Part shown: piece after piece, positions 27,544 through 36,049 of the stretch
Position numbering within the stretch: the first letter of the stretch is position 1
Layout of the letters: every line of letters starts with the position of its first letter
Origin: Novacetimonas maltaceti
GTDB lineage: Bacteria; Pseudomonadota; Alphaproteobacteria; Acetobacterales; Acetobacteraceae
Reading direction: 5' to 3'
DNA: 64,000 nucleotides
Assembly (NCBI RefSeq): GCF_002906255.1
Contig: NZ_POTC01000010.1
Span: forward strand, 32,932 to 96,931
Position numbers and translations under genes: made by a program
The notes under the pieces: generated by a model
Databases searched by the model: none
Seen by the model: the letters and a program-made list of their open reading frames with translations, nothing else
Told to the model about the DNA's origin: nothing

Positions 27544-29211
27544 CTACTGCACCCACACCTGTGAAAAGATCATGTGGTACAGGGTGGTATAGAAATAATT
27601 CCCCAGACGCTTCGACACCAGGTCCACATAGTTCATGTGGATGACCGGAACAGCGGGGGAGTCGCGGGTAATCAGGTCGTTGGCCTGTATCCACAGCGCG
27701 CGCGCCGCGTCGGGATCGACGGTTGCGCGGGCGCGGTCCATCACCTGCTGCACCTGCGCGTTGCAGAAGCCGGAGATGTTGATCGAACTGTCGGAATGGG
27801 GATGGAAGTTCTCGCACCCGAACAGGGTATCGAGGAAGTTGGAAGGCGAGGGATAGTCCGCATACCATTCGCGCAGGCTGATCTGCACATGGTTGTCGGT
27901 ATTTTCGATATAGGTCGAATGGATGGTCTTCGACACGTTGCGGACATGCGCGTTATAGCCGATGGCCTGCAGCATGCCGCGCACATAGGTCCCCATGCTC
28001 ATGTCCACCGCGTTGGCGGGGACGACCAGTGTCACGTCCTGTCCCGCCGTGCCGCTTTCACGCACCAGCTGTCGCGCGCGTTCCAGGTCAGGCCCCCGCC
28101 ATGCGGGCGCGGGATGGTCGGGGGAGGCATCGCGGGTATAGGCACATTGCCCGTCATTGGGCAGCAGGCCGGGCGGCACCATCGAACATAATGGCGCGCC
28201 AAGCGCACCGCCACCGACCAGGATCGTCATCGCCCGGCGGTCGAGCGCGTAATTGACCGCCTGTCGCGCCTTGATGTTGTTGAACGGCGGCAGGTTGACG
28301 TTCATCGGCATGAAATACAGCCCGTAGAGTGGCTGCACATGCACCTGCGCGGTATAGCGCGCACCCAGTTCGCCCAGACGGTCCAGTGGCTTGTTGCCAA
28401 AGGCCCAGTCATACTGCCCGTTTTCGACCGCCGTGACCGCGTCTTCGTCCGACAGGCCGAAATCATAGGAAATGGCATCGACATAGCCATCGGGCTGCGC
28501 ATCGTTGTTCCACGCATGGAAATACGGGTTGCGCGCCAGTTGCATGTGCTGCTGCGGGTCGTAGGCGACGATATGGTATGGCCCCGTGCCGGGGATCGGG
28601 CTGTTGCCCACGTCATGCAGCGGCGTGTCGGCCGGCAGGATGGAGGCATGGGGGAAGGCGATCTTCTGCGGGAATTCCGCGTCCGGTTCCTTCAGGCGGA
28701 TGGTGATGCGCCGGGTCGCGGGGTCGGTCTGCACCCCATCGGCCAGGGTGCAGTGCGCGGGATCGCGCATGCAGTCATCCGCGCCGATGATCCCGCCATA
28801 GAACGAGCCTGCGGTCGGGCTGCCGACGATGAAGATCCGCCGCAGCGACGCCACCACGTCATCCAGCCCGACCTCCCGCCCGTCGGAAAAGCGCACGCCG
28901 CGCCGCAGGGTGAAGATCCATGTCCGTCCCCCGTCAGGGGTATCGGGCAGGGATTCGGCAAGGTCGGGGACCAGTTCGCTGCCTGCCGGTCCCTGTGCCT
29001 TGCGGAAGTTCAGCAGCCCGTCATAGACGATGTTGAACAGCTGCATGTACATGGTGTCATAGTCGATCTGCGGGTCCAGCGTCCCGGCGGAGGCCCGCGC
29101 CGTCAGCCGCAGCGTCCCGCCCCGGTGGTCCGCCGCCCGCGCCACCCCCGCGCCGTGCAGGCAGGCCATGCCGGCGACGGCCAGGGCGAGGCCCAGTCGG
29201 AGTGGCCTCAC
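27544..29211 (-). CDS. ABC transporter substrate-binding protein (SBP_bac_5, peptide/nickel type)
   Basis: A 555-residue periplasmic protein with a signal peptide (MRPLRLGLALAVAGMACLHG...ARA). It has the family-5 pattern GGTLRLTARASAGTLDPQID, YDGLLNF, WIFTLRRGVRFSDGREVGLD and GTGPYHIVAYDP. These bind oligopeptides, nickel or glutathione; the ligand is unknown. The start is GTG at 29211, and its GTGA overlaps the stop of the SCO-like gene, so translation is coupled. No cognate permease or ATPase genes are near, so it is an orphan in this window. An identity as a peptide-type periplasmic chaperone-like protein is also possible. Confidence 0.85.
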   Translation of the reverse strand: MRPLRLGLALAVAGMACLHGAGVARAADHRGGTLRLTARASAGTLDPQIDYDTMYMQLFNIVYDGLLNFRKAQGPAGSELVPDLAESLPDTPDGGRTWIFTLRRGVRFSDGREVGLDDVVASLRRIFIVGSPTAGSFYGGIIGADDCMRDPAHCTLADGVQTDPATRRITIRLKEPDAEFPQKIAFPHASILPADTPLHDVGNSPIPGTGPYHIVAYDPQQHMQLARNPYFHAWNNDAQPDGYVDAISYDFGLSDEDAVTAVENGQYDWAFGNKPLDRLGELGARYTAQVHVQPLYGLYFMPMNVNLPPFNNIKARQAVNYALDRRAMTILVGGGALGAPLCSMVPPGLLPNDGQCAYTRDASPDHPAPAWRGPDLERARQLVRESGTAGQDVTLVVPANAVDMSMGTYVRGMLQAIGYNAHVRNVSKTIHSTYIENTDNHVQISLREWYADYPSPSNFLDTLFGCENFHPHSDSSINISGFCNAQVQQVMDRARATVDPDAARALWIQANDLITRDSPAVPVIHMNYVDLVSKRLGNYFYTTLYHMIFSQVWVQ

Positions 29212-29828
29212 TTCTGGTCCGCCATCAACTGCTCGATCCGGTCGGCGATCTCCTGCCCCGTGGCGGTCGTGGGGATCGTGCCGGAATACCGCTCGGTGGG
29301 GGACATGATGACGATCTGCGACGCCGGTTCCATCATGTAGTCCCCACCTTCGAGCGGCTGGCGCACATAGGGGGCATGGTATTCACGGGCCACGGCCTCG
29401 ATCATCTTGGGCGATCCGGTCATGCTGAACAGGCGCGGGCCAAAGCGCAGCGTATAGGTGCGCAGCACGTCGGACGTGTCGCGCATGGGGTCGAGCGAGA
29501 TGAAGATCGGCGCGACATGGCGTGCCTTTGCCGGGCCAAGGATGTCCATCGCCTTCGCCATGGCCGCCATCGTTGCGCCACACACCGTGTCGGGACAGTG
29601 GGTGGAGCCGAAATAGACCAGCATCCAGCGCCCGCGGAAATCACTGTCGAGCACCGACCCGTCCGCCCCGTTGACCAGGCGGAAGGAGCCGCCGACCTCG
29701 TTGCCATAGGTGGTCAGCGGCGGGGCCATCCGGTCGAAGATGCGGTAGCCCACATATCCCACCAGCGTTGAAACCGTCAAAATCACCACCGTGACGATAA
29801 GGATAAACCTGTCGCGTTTACTCAGCAT
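29208..29828 (-). CDS. SCO1/SenC-like protein with altered copper site
   Basis: A 206-residue membrane-anchored thioredoxin-fold protein (one N-terminal TM, FILIVTVVILTVSTLVGYVG). The SCO core is clear: GGSFRLVNGADGSVLDSDFR, WMLVYFGSTHCPD, VAPIFISLDPMRDTSDVLR. Two features are odd. The cysteine motif reads CPDTVC (four residues between) instead of CxxxC, and the copper-binding His of the DHS/DHT motif is replaced by Pro in YMMEPASQIVIM. Cytochrome c oxidase copper delivery in the standard way is therefore unlikely. ATG at 29828 overlaps the polA stop by ATGA, so it sits in the polA transcription unit. Confidence 0.8.
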   Translation of the reverse strand: MLSKRDRFILIVTVVILTVSTLVGYVGYRIFDRMAPPLTTYGNEVGGSFRLVNGADGSVLDSDFRGRWMLVYFGSTHCPDTVCGATMAAMAKAMDILGPAKARHVAPIFISLDPMRDTSDVLRTYTLRFGPRLFSMTGSPKMIEAVAREYHAPYVRQPLEGGDYMMEPASQIVIMSPTERYSGTIPTTATGQEIADRIEQLMADQK

Positions 29829-32614
29829 CAGTGTGCGTCCGCCCAATTCGTTCCGGTCCCGGTCTCCACCACCAGCGGCACGGAAAGGGTCGCTGCGGAT
29901 TCCATGACCTGCTTTACAAGGGCGGCGAGACGGTCCGCCTCTTCGTGCCGCACCTCGAACAGAAGTTCGTCATGGACCTGAAGCAGCATGCGTCCGTCAA
30001 GCCCTGCCTCACGCATTTCGTGAGGAATCCGCACCATCGCGCGTTTTATGATGTCGGCCGCCCCCCCCTGCAGCGGGGCGTTGATGGCCTGGCGTTCGGC
30101 ATAATTGCGCCGTGCGGCGTTGCGCCCGTTGATTTCGGGCACCCAGCAGCGCCGCCCGAACGGCGTGACCACGTACCCGTTGGCGCGGGCCTCGTCGCGC
30201 GTGCGCTCCATGTAGTCGCGGATGCCGGGATAGCGCGCGAAATAGGCGTCGATATAACCCCGTGCCTCCCCCGGCGGGATGCCAAGCTGCCGCCCGAGGC
30301 CGAAGGCGCTGATGCCATAGATGATGCCGAAATTGATCGCCTTCGCCCGGCGGCGCGTCAGCGGGTCCATCCCCTCGATGGGGATGTTGAACACTTCGGA
30401 CGCGGTGCGGGCATGGATGTCCTGCCCCAGCGCAAAGGCTTCCTTCAGGGCGGGGATGTCCGCCACGTGCGCCAGCAGCCGCAGTTCGATCTGCGAATAA
30501 TCCGCCGACAGCAGCACATGGCCCGCAGGCGCGATGAAGGCGCGGCGGATGCGCCCGCCTTCTTCGGTGCGTACGGGGATGTTCTGCAGGTTGGGATCGT
30601 TTGACGACAGCCGTCCCGTCGTCGTCACCGCCATCTGGAAGGAGGTATGCACCCGCCCGGTTTCGGGATCGACCTGGTTGACCAGCGCATCGGCATAGGT
30701 GCTCTTGAGCTTGGCCAGCTGCCGCCATGCCAGCACTTCGGCCGGCAGGTCGTGCCCCTTGTCCGCAAGGTCCTGCAGCACGGACGAATCCGTCCCCCAC
30801 GCGCCGGACTTCATGCGCTTGCCGCCGGCAAGTCCCATCTCGTCAAACAGGATCTCGCCCAGCTGCTTGGGGGAGCCGACATTGAACTCCCGCCCGGCAA
30901 GGGTGTGGATGCGCGCCTCAATCGTGGCCATGCGGCCTGCGAATTCGACCGACATGGCGCGCAGGTCGTTGGCATCGACCGCGATGCCCACCCGCTCCAT
31001 GTCCGCCAGTATCTCCACCAGCGGGCGTTCCAGCTCCTCATACAGCGCCAGCGCCTTGTTGGGGCGCAGCAGCGGGCGCAGCACCTGCCACAGGCGCAGC
31101 GTCACGTCCGCGTCCTCGGCGGCGTAGGTGGTGGCGCGCGCGATATCGACACGGGCGAAGGGGATGCGGTTGCGCCCGGTGCCCGTCACCTCGTCATAGG
31201 GGATGGGCGTGTGGTCAAGGTACAGCCGCGACAGTTCGTCCATGCCCTGCGTATGCTTGCCCGCGAACTGGGCATAGGAAATCAGCATCGTGTCGTCGAT
31301 GGGCGTGGGCTGCGGGGCGCCCGCGCGGACCAGCACCTCCAGGTCGAACTTGGCGTTCTGGAACACCTTGAGCACCGAGGGGTCCACCAGCAGGCCCGAC
31401 AGGCACTCCAGCACGACGGCGACATCCATCTGCGTGATCGATGCGCTGTCCATCAGGTCGCCCTCATGCGCCAGCGGGATGTAGCACGCACGCCCCGGCC
31501 GCGTGGCCAGCGAGATCCCCACCAGCCCCGCGCGCAGCGGGTCGAGGCCATCGGTTTCCGTATCCACCGCGCACACGCCCGCGGCCTGCGCCTCCGCCAC
31601 CCATGCGCGCAGCGTGTCGGCGTCGGTGACGGTTTCATACTCGCCATAGGGCGCATCGGGTGCTGCGAGGGGGGCGGTCACGGGTTCGCCCGAAACCGCC
31701 GCAGGGGCCGGGGCGGTGGGCGCGCGCCTTTTCGCCGCGGTCCCGGTGGCGGGCAGGCCGATGCGCTGCATCAGGGAGCGGAAGCCCATCTCCTCCAGCC
31801 AGGGGCCGAGTCGCGCCTGGTCCACGTCGCAGCAGGCCAGATCCGACAGCGGGACGGGGCAGGGCGCGTCCTCGCGCAGGGTGACAAGCTGGCGTGACAG
31901 GCGGGCCATGTCCGCATGCGCGATCAGGTTGTCGCGCCGCTTTGACGCCTTCATCCCCGCCGCCGCGTCAAGGATGGCGTCGAGCGAGCCGTACTCCTCC
32001 ATCAGCGTTGCTGCCGTCTTCGGCCCGATTCCCGGCACGCCGGGCACGTTGTCCACCGGATCGCCGATCAAGGCCTGCACGTCGATGACCTGCGCGGGGG
32101 CGACGCCGAACTTGGCGCGGACCTCGGCCTCGCCAATGGGTTTCTGCTTGATCGGGTCCATCATCTGCACGCCGGGGCGCACAAGCTGCATCAGGTCCTT
32201 GTCGGAGGAGATGATGGTGCACGTGCCCCCCGCATCCGTCGCCTTGCGCGCATAGGCCGCGATCAGGTCGTCGGCTTCCCATCCCGCCTCCTCGATCGCG
32301 GGCACGCTGAAGGCGGCGGTGGCGTCGCGCACCAGCGCGAACTGCGGGCGCAGGTCCTCCGGCGGTTCGGGGCGATGGGCCTTGTACTGGTCATACAGGT
32401 CGTTGCGGAACGTGTGGCGTCCCGCATCGAAGATGACCGCCAGATGTGTTCCCGCATGCTCACGCAGCAGCCGTGCGAGCATGTTGGTGAATCCGAATAC
32501 CGCATTGACGGGCGTTCCGTCCGGGCTGGTCATGGGGGGCAAGGCGTGGAAGGCGCGGAAAATGAAACCGGAACCATCCACAAGGATCAGGCGGACCTGC
32601 GCGTCAGTGTGCAT
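29828..32614 (-). CDS. polA: DNA polymerase I
   Basis: A 928-residue replication/repair polymerase that removes Okazaki primers and fills gaps. All three domains are present. The 5'-3' exonuclease is residues ~1-290 (LILVDGSGFIFRAFHALPP, VIFDAGRHTFR, QALIGDPVDNVPGVPGIG). The 3'-5' proofreading domain is ~335-530 and keeps its catalytic acids (CAVDTETDGLD, NAKFDLEVL, YAAEDADVTL). The polymerase domain has DPNLQNIPVRTEEGG, LLSADYSQIELRLLAH, RRRAKAINFGIIYGIS and QVHDELLFEV. The retained proofreading motifs are worth noting, as many bacterial PolA proteins have lost them. Start ATG 32614 gives the normal length. It is 14 bases downstream of the zinc-finger gene. Confidence 0.96.
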   Translation of the reverse strand: MHTDAQVRLILVDGSGFIFRAFHALPPMTSPDGTPVNAVFGFTNMLARLLREHAGTHLAVIFDAGRHTFRNDLYDQYKAHRPEPPEDLRPQFALVRDATAAFSVPAIEEAGWEADDLIAAYARKATDAGGTCTIISSDKDLMQLVRPGVQMMDPIKQKPIGEAEVRAKFGVAPAQVIDVQALIGDPVDNVPGVPGIGPKTAATLMEEYGSLDAILDAAAGMKASKRRDNLIAHADMARLSRQLVTLREDAPCPVPLSDLACCDVDQARLGPWLEEMGFRSLMQRIGLPATGTAAKRRAPTAPAPAAVSGEPVTAPLAAPDAPYGEYETVTDADTLRAWVAEAQAAGVCAVDTETDGLDPLRAGLVGISLATRPGRACYIPLAHEGDLMDSASITQMDVAVVLECLSGLLVDPSVLKVFQNAKFDLEVLVRAGAPQPTPIDDTMLISYAQFAGKHTQGMDELSRLYLDHTPIPYDEVTGTGRNRIPFARVDIARATTYAAEDADVTLRLWQVLRPLLRPNKALALYEELERPLVEILADMERVGIAVDANDLRAMSVEFAGRMATIEARIHTLAGREFNVGSPKQLGEILFDEMGLAGGKRMKSGAWGTDSSVLQDLADKGHDLPAEVLAWRQLAKLKSTYADALVNQVDPETGRVHTSFQMAVTTTGRLSSNDPNLQNIPVRTEEGGRIRRAFIAPAGHVLLSADYSQIELRLLAHVADIPALKEAFALGQDIHARTASEVFNIPIEGMDPLTRRRAKAINFGIIYGISAFGLGRQLGIPPGEARGYIDAYFARYPGIRDYMERTRDEARANGYVVTPFGRRCWVPEINGRNAARRNYAERQAINAPLQGGAADIIKRAMVRIPHEMREAGLDGRMLLQVHDELLFEVRHEEADRLAALVKQVMESAATLSVPLVVETGTGTNWADAH

Positions 32615-32628
32615 CGGATCAGGGGTTT

Positions 32629-32853
32629 TCAGTGCGTATCGCCGCTGGTTGCCCCGGGGTTGAGCACGAACAGGCGCGAGCAGTAGGGGCAGAAGGTCTG
32701 GTGGTCCGCGATGCGCAGGAACACGCGCGGATGGCCCAGCGCGCCAAGGCCGCCATCGCACGACAGGACGCGCGAATCGACCACGATCGTCTCGACCAGG
32801 CCCAGGACGGGATGGGGCGTCGGGTTGGGCTGGTGTTTGGTCAGGTCTTGCAT
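32629..32853 (-). CDS. CHCC zinc-finger domain protein (NDUFS6-like)
   Basis: A 74-residue protein with the zf-CHCC pattern: SCDGGLGALGHPRVFL then TFCPYCSRLFVL, providing Cys, His, Cys, Cys. Mitochondrial NDUFS6 of complex I has the same fold; alphaproteobacterial copies are conserved and mostly uncharacterised. ATG 32853 is the natural start; the frame extends to 33147 without similarity. It is the first gene of a likely four-gene unit with polA, the SCO-like gene and the binding protein. Confidence 0.85.
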   Translation of the reverse strand: MQDLTKHQPNPTPHPVLGLVETIVVDSRVLSCDGGLGALGHPRVFLRIADHQTFCPYCSRLFVLNPGATSGDTH

Positions 32854-32918
32854 TTCGATGAACCTCGGGCTTGTTGTCCGGACATGGAGTGCGATGCCCC
32901 GGCAGACCCGTGGCGTCG

Positions 32919-34043
32919 ATGACGATGATACGCAGGATTGCCGTGCTTTCAAACCTTCGCCTGTCACGCCTGCTTTATCCGGCGTTCCTTTTCCTTCTGG
33001 CCGGATGCGCGACGCATGATGTCCCCACACCCGTCCCGCCGGCGCGCCATGCGGATCTTGGCCGCCTCGTGCCGCCCGACCGGGTGATGGACGTGCCCGG
33101 CACGGGGCGGGTGCCGATGCGCGTATGGCGTGCGACGGGGACGCCACGCGCGGTGGTCCTTGCGCTGCATGGCTTCAACGACAGCCGCGATGCGTGGGAA
33201 CGTCCCGGCCCGGTCCTCGCGCGGCAGGGGATCACGCTCTATGCCCCGGACCAGCCGGGATTCGGCGCGATGCCGGACCGGGGCGGATGGGCGGGAACGG
33301 ACGCGATGGTTGCCGCCGCCCGGGCGGAGGCCGCAGCCATCGCGCATGAAAATCCCGGCCTGCCGCTTTATGTGATGGGCGAAAGCATGGGCGGCGCGGT
33401 TGCGGTGTGCATGTCGGCGCAGGCGGGCGCACCCGCTGGTACGCATGCGACTGTGCCGGCGGACGGGCCGCCCATCGCGGGCTATATCCTGCTGGCGCCC
33501 GCGGTGTGGGACCTTGGCGCGGGGACGGACGCGACGTTGTGGGCGATGGCCACCCTTGCGCCGCAATGGCGGCTGACGGGACGCGAACTGCCGGTGCATG
33601 TCACGGCGTCCGACGACATGCTGGCGCTGGCGCGGCTGTATTACGACCCGCTGACGCTGCGCACGACGCGCACGACCGCGCTTGCGGGGCTTGCGATGCT
33701 GATGCACCGCGCGGCCCATGACGTGGGGCGCATGCGTGGCCCGGTGCTGGCAATCTATGGCGGGCGGGACCAGCTGGTGCCGCTTGCGGCGATGACGCGG
33801 GCATGGGCGCGCCTGCCGCCGGGCGCGCGGCGCGATTTCATCCCGGCGGGCTATCACCTGCTGCTGCGCGGGCGGCAGGGGGACAAGGTCATGCGCGACA
33901 TCGTGTCATGGGTCGAACGGCCCGACGATTTCCTGCCATCGGGCGGCGACATCGCGGCCAGCACATGGAACGACGCGCAGGCAGGCCACGCGCAGCCGCC
34001 CTTCTTCCTGCCCGCGCAGATGGACGGGCTGGTGCGGAAGTGA
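32919..34043 (+). CDS. Alpha/beta hydrolase lipoprotein (monoacylglycerol lipase/Hydrolase_4 type)
   Basis: A 374-residue predicted lipoprotein. The signal LLYPAFLFLLAGC has a good lipobox (LAGC). The hydrolase core has VVLALHGFNDSRDAWERPGP (oxyanion region), nucleophile elbow YVMGESMGGAVAV, acid in AIYGGRDQLVP and catalytic His in IPAGYHLLLRG. The YAPDQPGFG strand also fits serine-aminopeptidase S33/Hydrolase_4. It should act at the outer or inner membrane on lipid esters; the substrate is unknown. ATGs at 32919 and 32925 are equivalent. It is divergent from the zinc-finger/polA unit. Confidence 0.85.
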   Translation: MTMIRRIAVLSNLRLSRLLYPAFLFLLAGCATHDVPTPVPPARHADLGRLVPPDRVMDVPGTGRVPMRVWRATGTPRAVVLALHGFNDSRDAWERPGPVLARQGITLYAPDQPGFGAMPDRGGWAGTDAMVAAARAEAAAIAHENPGLPLYVMGESMGGAVAVCMSAQAGAPAGTHATVPADGPPIAGYILLAPAVWDLGAGTDATLWAMATLAPQWRLTGRELPVHVTASDDMLALARLYYDPLTLRTTRTTALAGLAMLMHRAAHDVGRMRGPVLAIYGGRDQLVPLAAMTRAWARLPPGARRDFIPAGYHLLLRGRQGDKVMRDIVSWVERPDDFLPSGGDIAASTWNDAQAGHAQPPFFLPAQMDGLVRK

Positions 34044-34101
34044 AATTGCACCATTTCAGGGCTGGCGTTCGCGGCCCCGACAGGGTATGCAGGGCGGCAG
34101 T

Positions 34102-34178
34102 GGACTCGTAGCTCAGCTGGATAGAGCGTCGCCCTCCGAAGGCGAAGGTCGAAGGTTCGAATCCTTTCGAGTCCGCCA
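34102..34178 (+). tRNA. tRNA-Arg (anticodon CCG)
   Basis: The 77-base cloverleaf can be folded by eye. Acceptor GGACTCG pairs with CGAGTCC, D arm GCTC/GAGC, anticodon stem TCGCC/GGCGA with loop CTCCGAA (anticodon CCG), T arm GAAGG/CCTTT with loop TTCGAAT, then G and an encoded CCA. It reads CGG codons. Its 3' end from 34165 is the left attachment site of the integrated element. Confidence 0.97.
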
Positions 34179-34180
34179 TT
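34165..34180. other. attL core (overlaps the tRNA 3' end)
   Basis: TTTCGAGTCCGCCATT is identical to 48033-48048. It covers the end of the T arm, the acceptor strand and CCA of the tRNA-Arg gene plus two bases. Sequence identity stops on both sides. Confidence 0.9.
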
Positions 34181-34232
34181 CATTTTCAGAAAATCGCAGA
34201 ATATAGCCGTTTTTCAGGGGTCGCCTTTTGGC

Positions 34233-34256
34233 TTACCCCCCTTAATACCCCTCTTA
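34233..34256. other. Left integrase arm-type site pair (putative)
   Basis: TTACCCCCCTTA at 34233 and TACCCCTCTTA at 34246 are spaced 12-13 bases apart. The same tandem pair, in the same orientation, lies at 47891-47914 near the other end. Tandem direct repeats at both ends of an element are typical arm-binding sites of tyrosine integrases. Confidence 0.6.
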
Positions 34257-34375
34257 AAACTGCCGCTTGGATGGCTTTGGCAGGCAGGATGGGGTGTATG
34301 TTTGTTTTGATATCGTAATGAAAAAGGTTGACCTACAAAGTAAGAAGGTCGGTGTACGGGTGTTACCCACACACA

Positions 34376-34407
34376 TAAAAAAAGGGCCTCCATTTCTGGA
34401 AGCCCCC
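34376..34407 (-). terminator. Rho-independent terminator for the element's left operon
   Basis: On the minus strand a GGGCTTCCA stem, GAAA loop and TGGAGGCCC stem are followed by seven T. It lies 60 bases after the last minus-strand gene (stop at 34467) and ends the replication operon. Confidence 0.8.
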
Positions 34408-34466
34408 TGCCTGTCTGTCTGATCCATATTCCTTTGTGGGTCGTCCTGTTATCGGCCCGCCTGCCG

Positions 34467-35267
34467 TCACCCCGCCACAACCCTTCCTGTAAGGGCAAAC
34501 CAGCGGCGCAGGCTGGTATCCATCACCTCATCGGTCATGCGGTTGCGCTCCACTTCCCCGATGCCGCGCTCCGTCCACAAATCACCCAATGCCTCAAGGG
34601 TTGCCGTCAAGGCACGCTGGTAGTCATCGTCTGTCCGGTTCCGGTCATGGCAGTAATCGGCAATCACCACGCCAGCGCCGTGCGTACCCAGTTCAGACAG
34701 GCCCGGTTGCGGCTTCTCGCCCCGGTAGAGTTCAGCCATCTTGTCTGTGGCTGCATCCATTGCCGCCTGCCTGTGCTCGTCCGTGTCCTGCCCCGGTATG
34801 ACCATCTGGCGAAACAACGCCGTAAGCCGTCGCGTTACGGCCTCCATAGCGAATCCGTAGGGCAGTCCGGCATCATGCGCGAACATGGCCGCGATCCTGC
34901 CTGTGCCAGGCATGTTCACCATACCCACGCCATCAACGGTCTTGCGGTCGTTATCATCCAGTGACGCCATGATGCGGGCCTGTGCGACTTCCCGGCTTTC
35001 ATCCAGTGCGCGGCCATCCTTCACGGGCCAGTCATGGACAGCGGCAATCTTCTGGCAGAACTGGCGAGCCGCCAGCCCGTCCATCGCACAGGCAAGCGGG
35101 CATTCCGTGCCGTCCACGAACACCACAGATGGCAGATAGGTTGCATCCCCCATCCCTGCCGGGACAGGCCGCGTCCACAAACACCGCACGGCCTTCGGGT
35201 CGAGTGTTGTGGGATCAGCCATCACGGTCGGCACAGCGCGGGCCGTTGCATATTTGGGATTGCTCAT
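34467..35267 (-). CDS. Hypothetical protein of the element
   Basis: A 266-residue soluble protein that I do not recognise. It begins MSNPKYATARAVPTVMADPT and has a VDGTECPLACAMDGLAARQF segment and a helical C-terminal half (DEHRQAAMDAATDKMAELYR ...). ATG 35267 follows the TGA of the previous gene by one base, so it is translationally coupled and is the last gene of the replication operon before the terminator. Confidence 0.7.
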   Translation of the reverse strand: MSNPKYATARAVPTVMADPTTLDPKAVRCLWTRPVPAGMGDATYLPSVVFVDGTECPLACAMDGLAARQFCQKIAAVHDWPVKDGRALDESREVAQARIMASLDDNDRKTVDGVGMVNMPGTGRIAAMFAHDAGLPYGFAMEAVTRRLTALFRQMVIPGQDTDEHRQAAMDAATDKMAELYRGEKPQPGLSELGTHGAGVVIADYCHDRNRTDDDYQRALTATLEALGDLWTERGIGEVERNRMTDEVMDTSLRRWFALTGRVVAG

Positions 35268-35268
35268 G

Positions 35269-35769
35269 TCAGGCGTCCTCATTGTTGTCAGGGGCATAGA
35301 TAATTTCGGGGTAGTCATCAGGCAGGCGCGGGCCGCCGCCGATCATGTACTTAGGCGTGGCGTCCTCCCGGTCATGTGGATAGGAAGCCATATAACGGCG
35401 GCGGTTCTGATCCCATTTCCATCCCTGACCTTTCAGCCATTGCGGGTCTGGTGAGCCGAACAGGTGCAGCTTGCCGGTCTTTGGGTCGAGCCGGATGCCC
35501 GAACGGTTTTCATCCGGTTGGGGCTGCGCTGTGGATGGTCCGGCTGCTTCCAGCATCTGGATGATGGCGTCCCGGCTGTGCTTCATCATCCTGATAAGGT
35601 CGGGGGTGATGGCGGCGGTATTGCCCCTTATGGCCGGTTGCCCATCCACCAGCACGACACGACACCCAAGATCATCCAGATGCGCCAGCAGGGCGGAGGG
35701 GTCCGGGATCGCTGGGGCGCAATCCGACTTTGCCCACTCCATCAGTCCGGCAAGGGCGGCACTAACCAT
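35269..35769 (-). CDS. Hypothetical protein of the element
   Basis: A 166-residue protein of unknown function. The N-terminal part PDPSALLAHLDDLGCRVVLV plus DLIRMMKHSRDAIIQML resembles the small TubC-like or primase-accessory helical modules often found beside DUF927/primase genes of mobile elements; this is only a resemblance. The C-terminal part contains GWKWDQNRRRYMASYPHD. GGAGG is placed eight bases before ATG 35769. Confidence 0.65.
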   Translation of the reverse strand: MVSAALAGLMEWAKSDCAPAIPDPSALLAHLDDLGCRVVLVDGQPAIRGNTAAITPDLIRMMKHSRDAIIQMLEAAGPSTAQPQPDENRSGIRLDPKTGKLHLFGSPDPQWLKGQGWKWDQNRRRYMASYPHDREDATPKYMIGGGPRLPDDYPEIIYAPDNNEDA

Positions 35770-36049
35770 GATGCCCACCTCCGATGTGAATGTGCGTCCT
35801 GTTCAGGCCCGTTGTTCTCAACAGATACCCCGCGCTGTTATCTGCGGCGGGCAGCACCTCAGACCGCCTGCTATCAGGTGAAAACAGCGCCAACCCGGTT
35901 CGGGGTCTGTAAAATGCGGTGTGACCGGTGTGACCGGTGTGACCAGCGTCCAGATTGGCTGTTTTCCGCCGTTTTTCAGGGTCACTTTCGGTCACACCTG
36001 CAAAAACACGCGGTGTGACCGGTGTGACCGGGACCGGATGGGCCATCAT
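35762..36049 (-). CDS. Small ORF across iteron cluster A (doubtful)
   Basis: A 95-residue ORF that starts in an ATGA overlap with the stop of the large replication gene, which favours real coupling. However, most of its middle (HTGHTGHT, VTPVTP) is simply the translation of the GGTGTGACC repeats, and its end overlaps the start of the next gene. It may be a leader or a by-product of the repeats. Confidence 0.35.
   Translation of the reverse strand: MMAHPVPVTPVTPRVFAGVTESDPEKRRKTANLDAGHTGHTGHTAFYRPRTGLALFSPDSRRSEVLPAADNSAGYLLRTTGLNRTHIHIGGGHHG
35918..36029. repeat. Iteron cluster A: six GGTGTGACC units
   Basis: Direct copies of the 9-mer lie at 35918, 35927, 35936, 36012 and 36021, and an inverted copy (GGTCACACC) at 35990. 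Three and two are exactly tandem. The cluster is just downstream of the TOPRIM/DUF927 replication gene. A second cluster with reversed orientation is at 46515-46695. Confidence 0.9.

Larger units (their letters stand above)
34181..34466. other. Non-coding left end of the element
   Basis: This 286-base stretch contains the paired arm-type sites and the terminator listed separately. A minus-strand ORF through it has no protein-like features and crosses the terminator. I see no gene. Confidence 0.5.

Noticed and set aside
34214..34498. 94-codon minus-strand ORF at the left end of the element
   Set aside because: It runs through the hairpin terminator and the arm-type sites, overlaps the end of a coupled gene and has no protein-like pattern.
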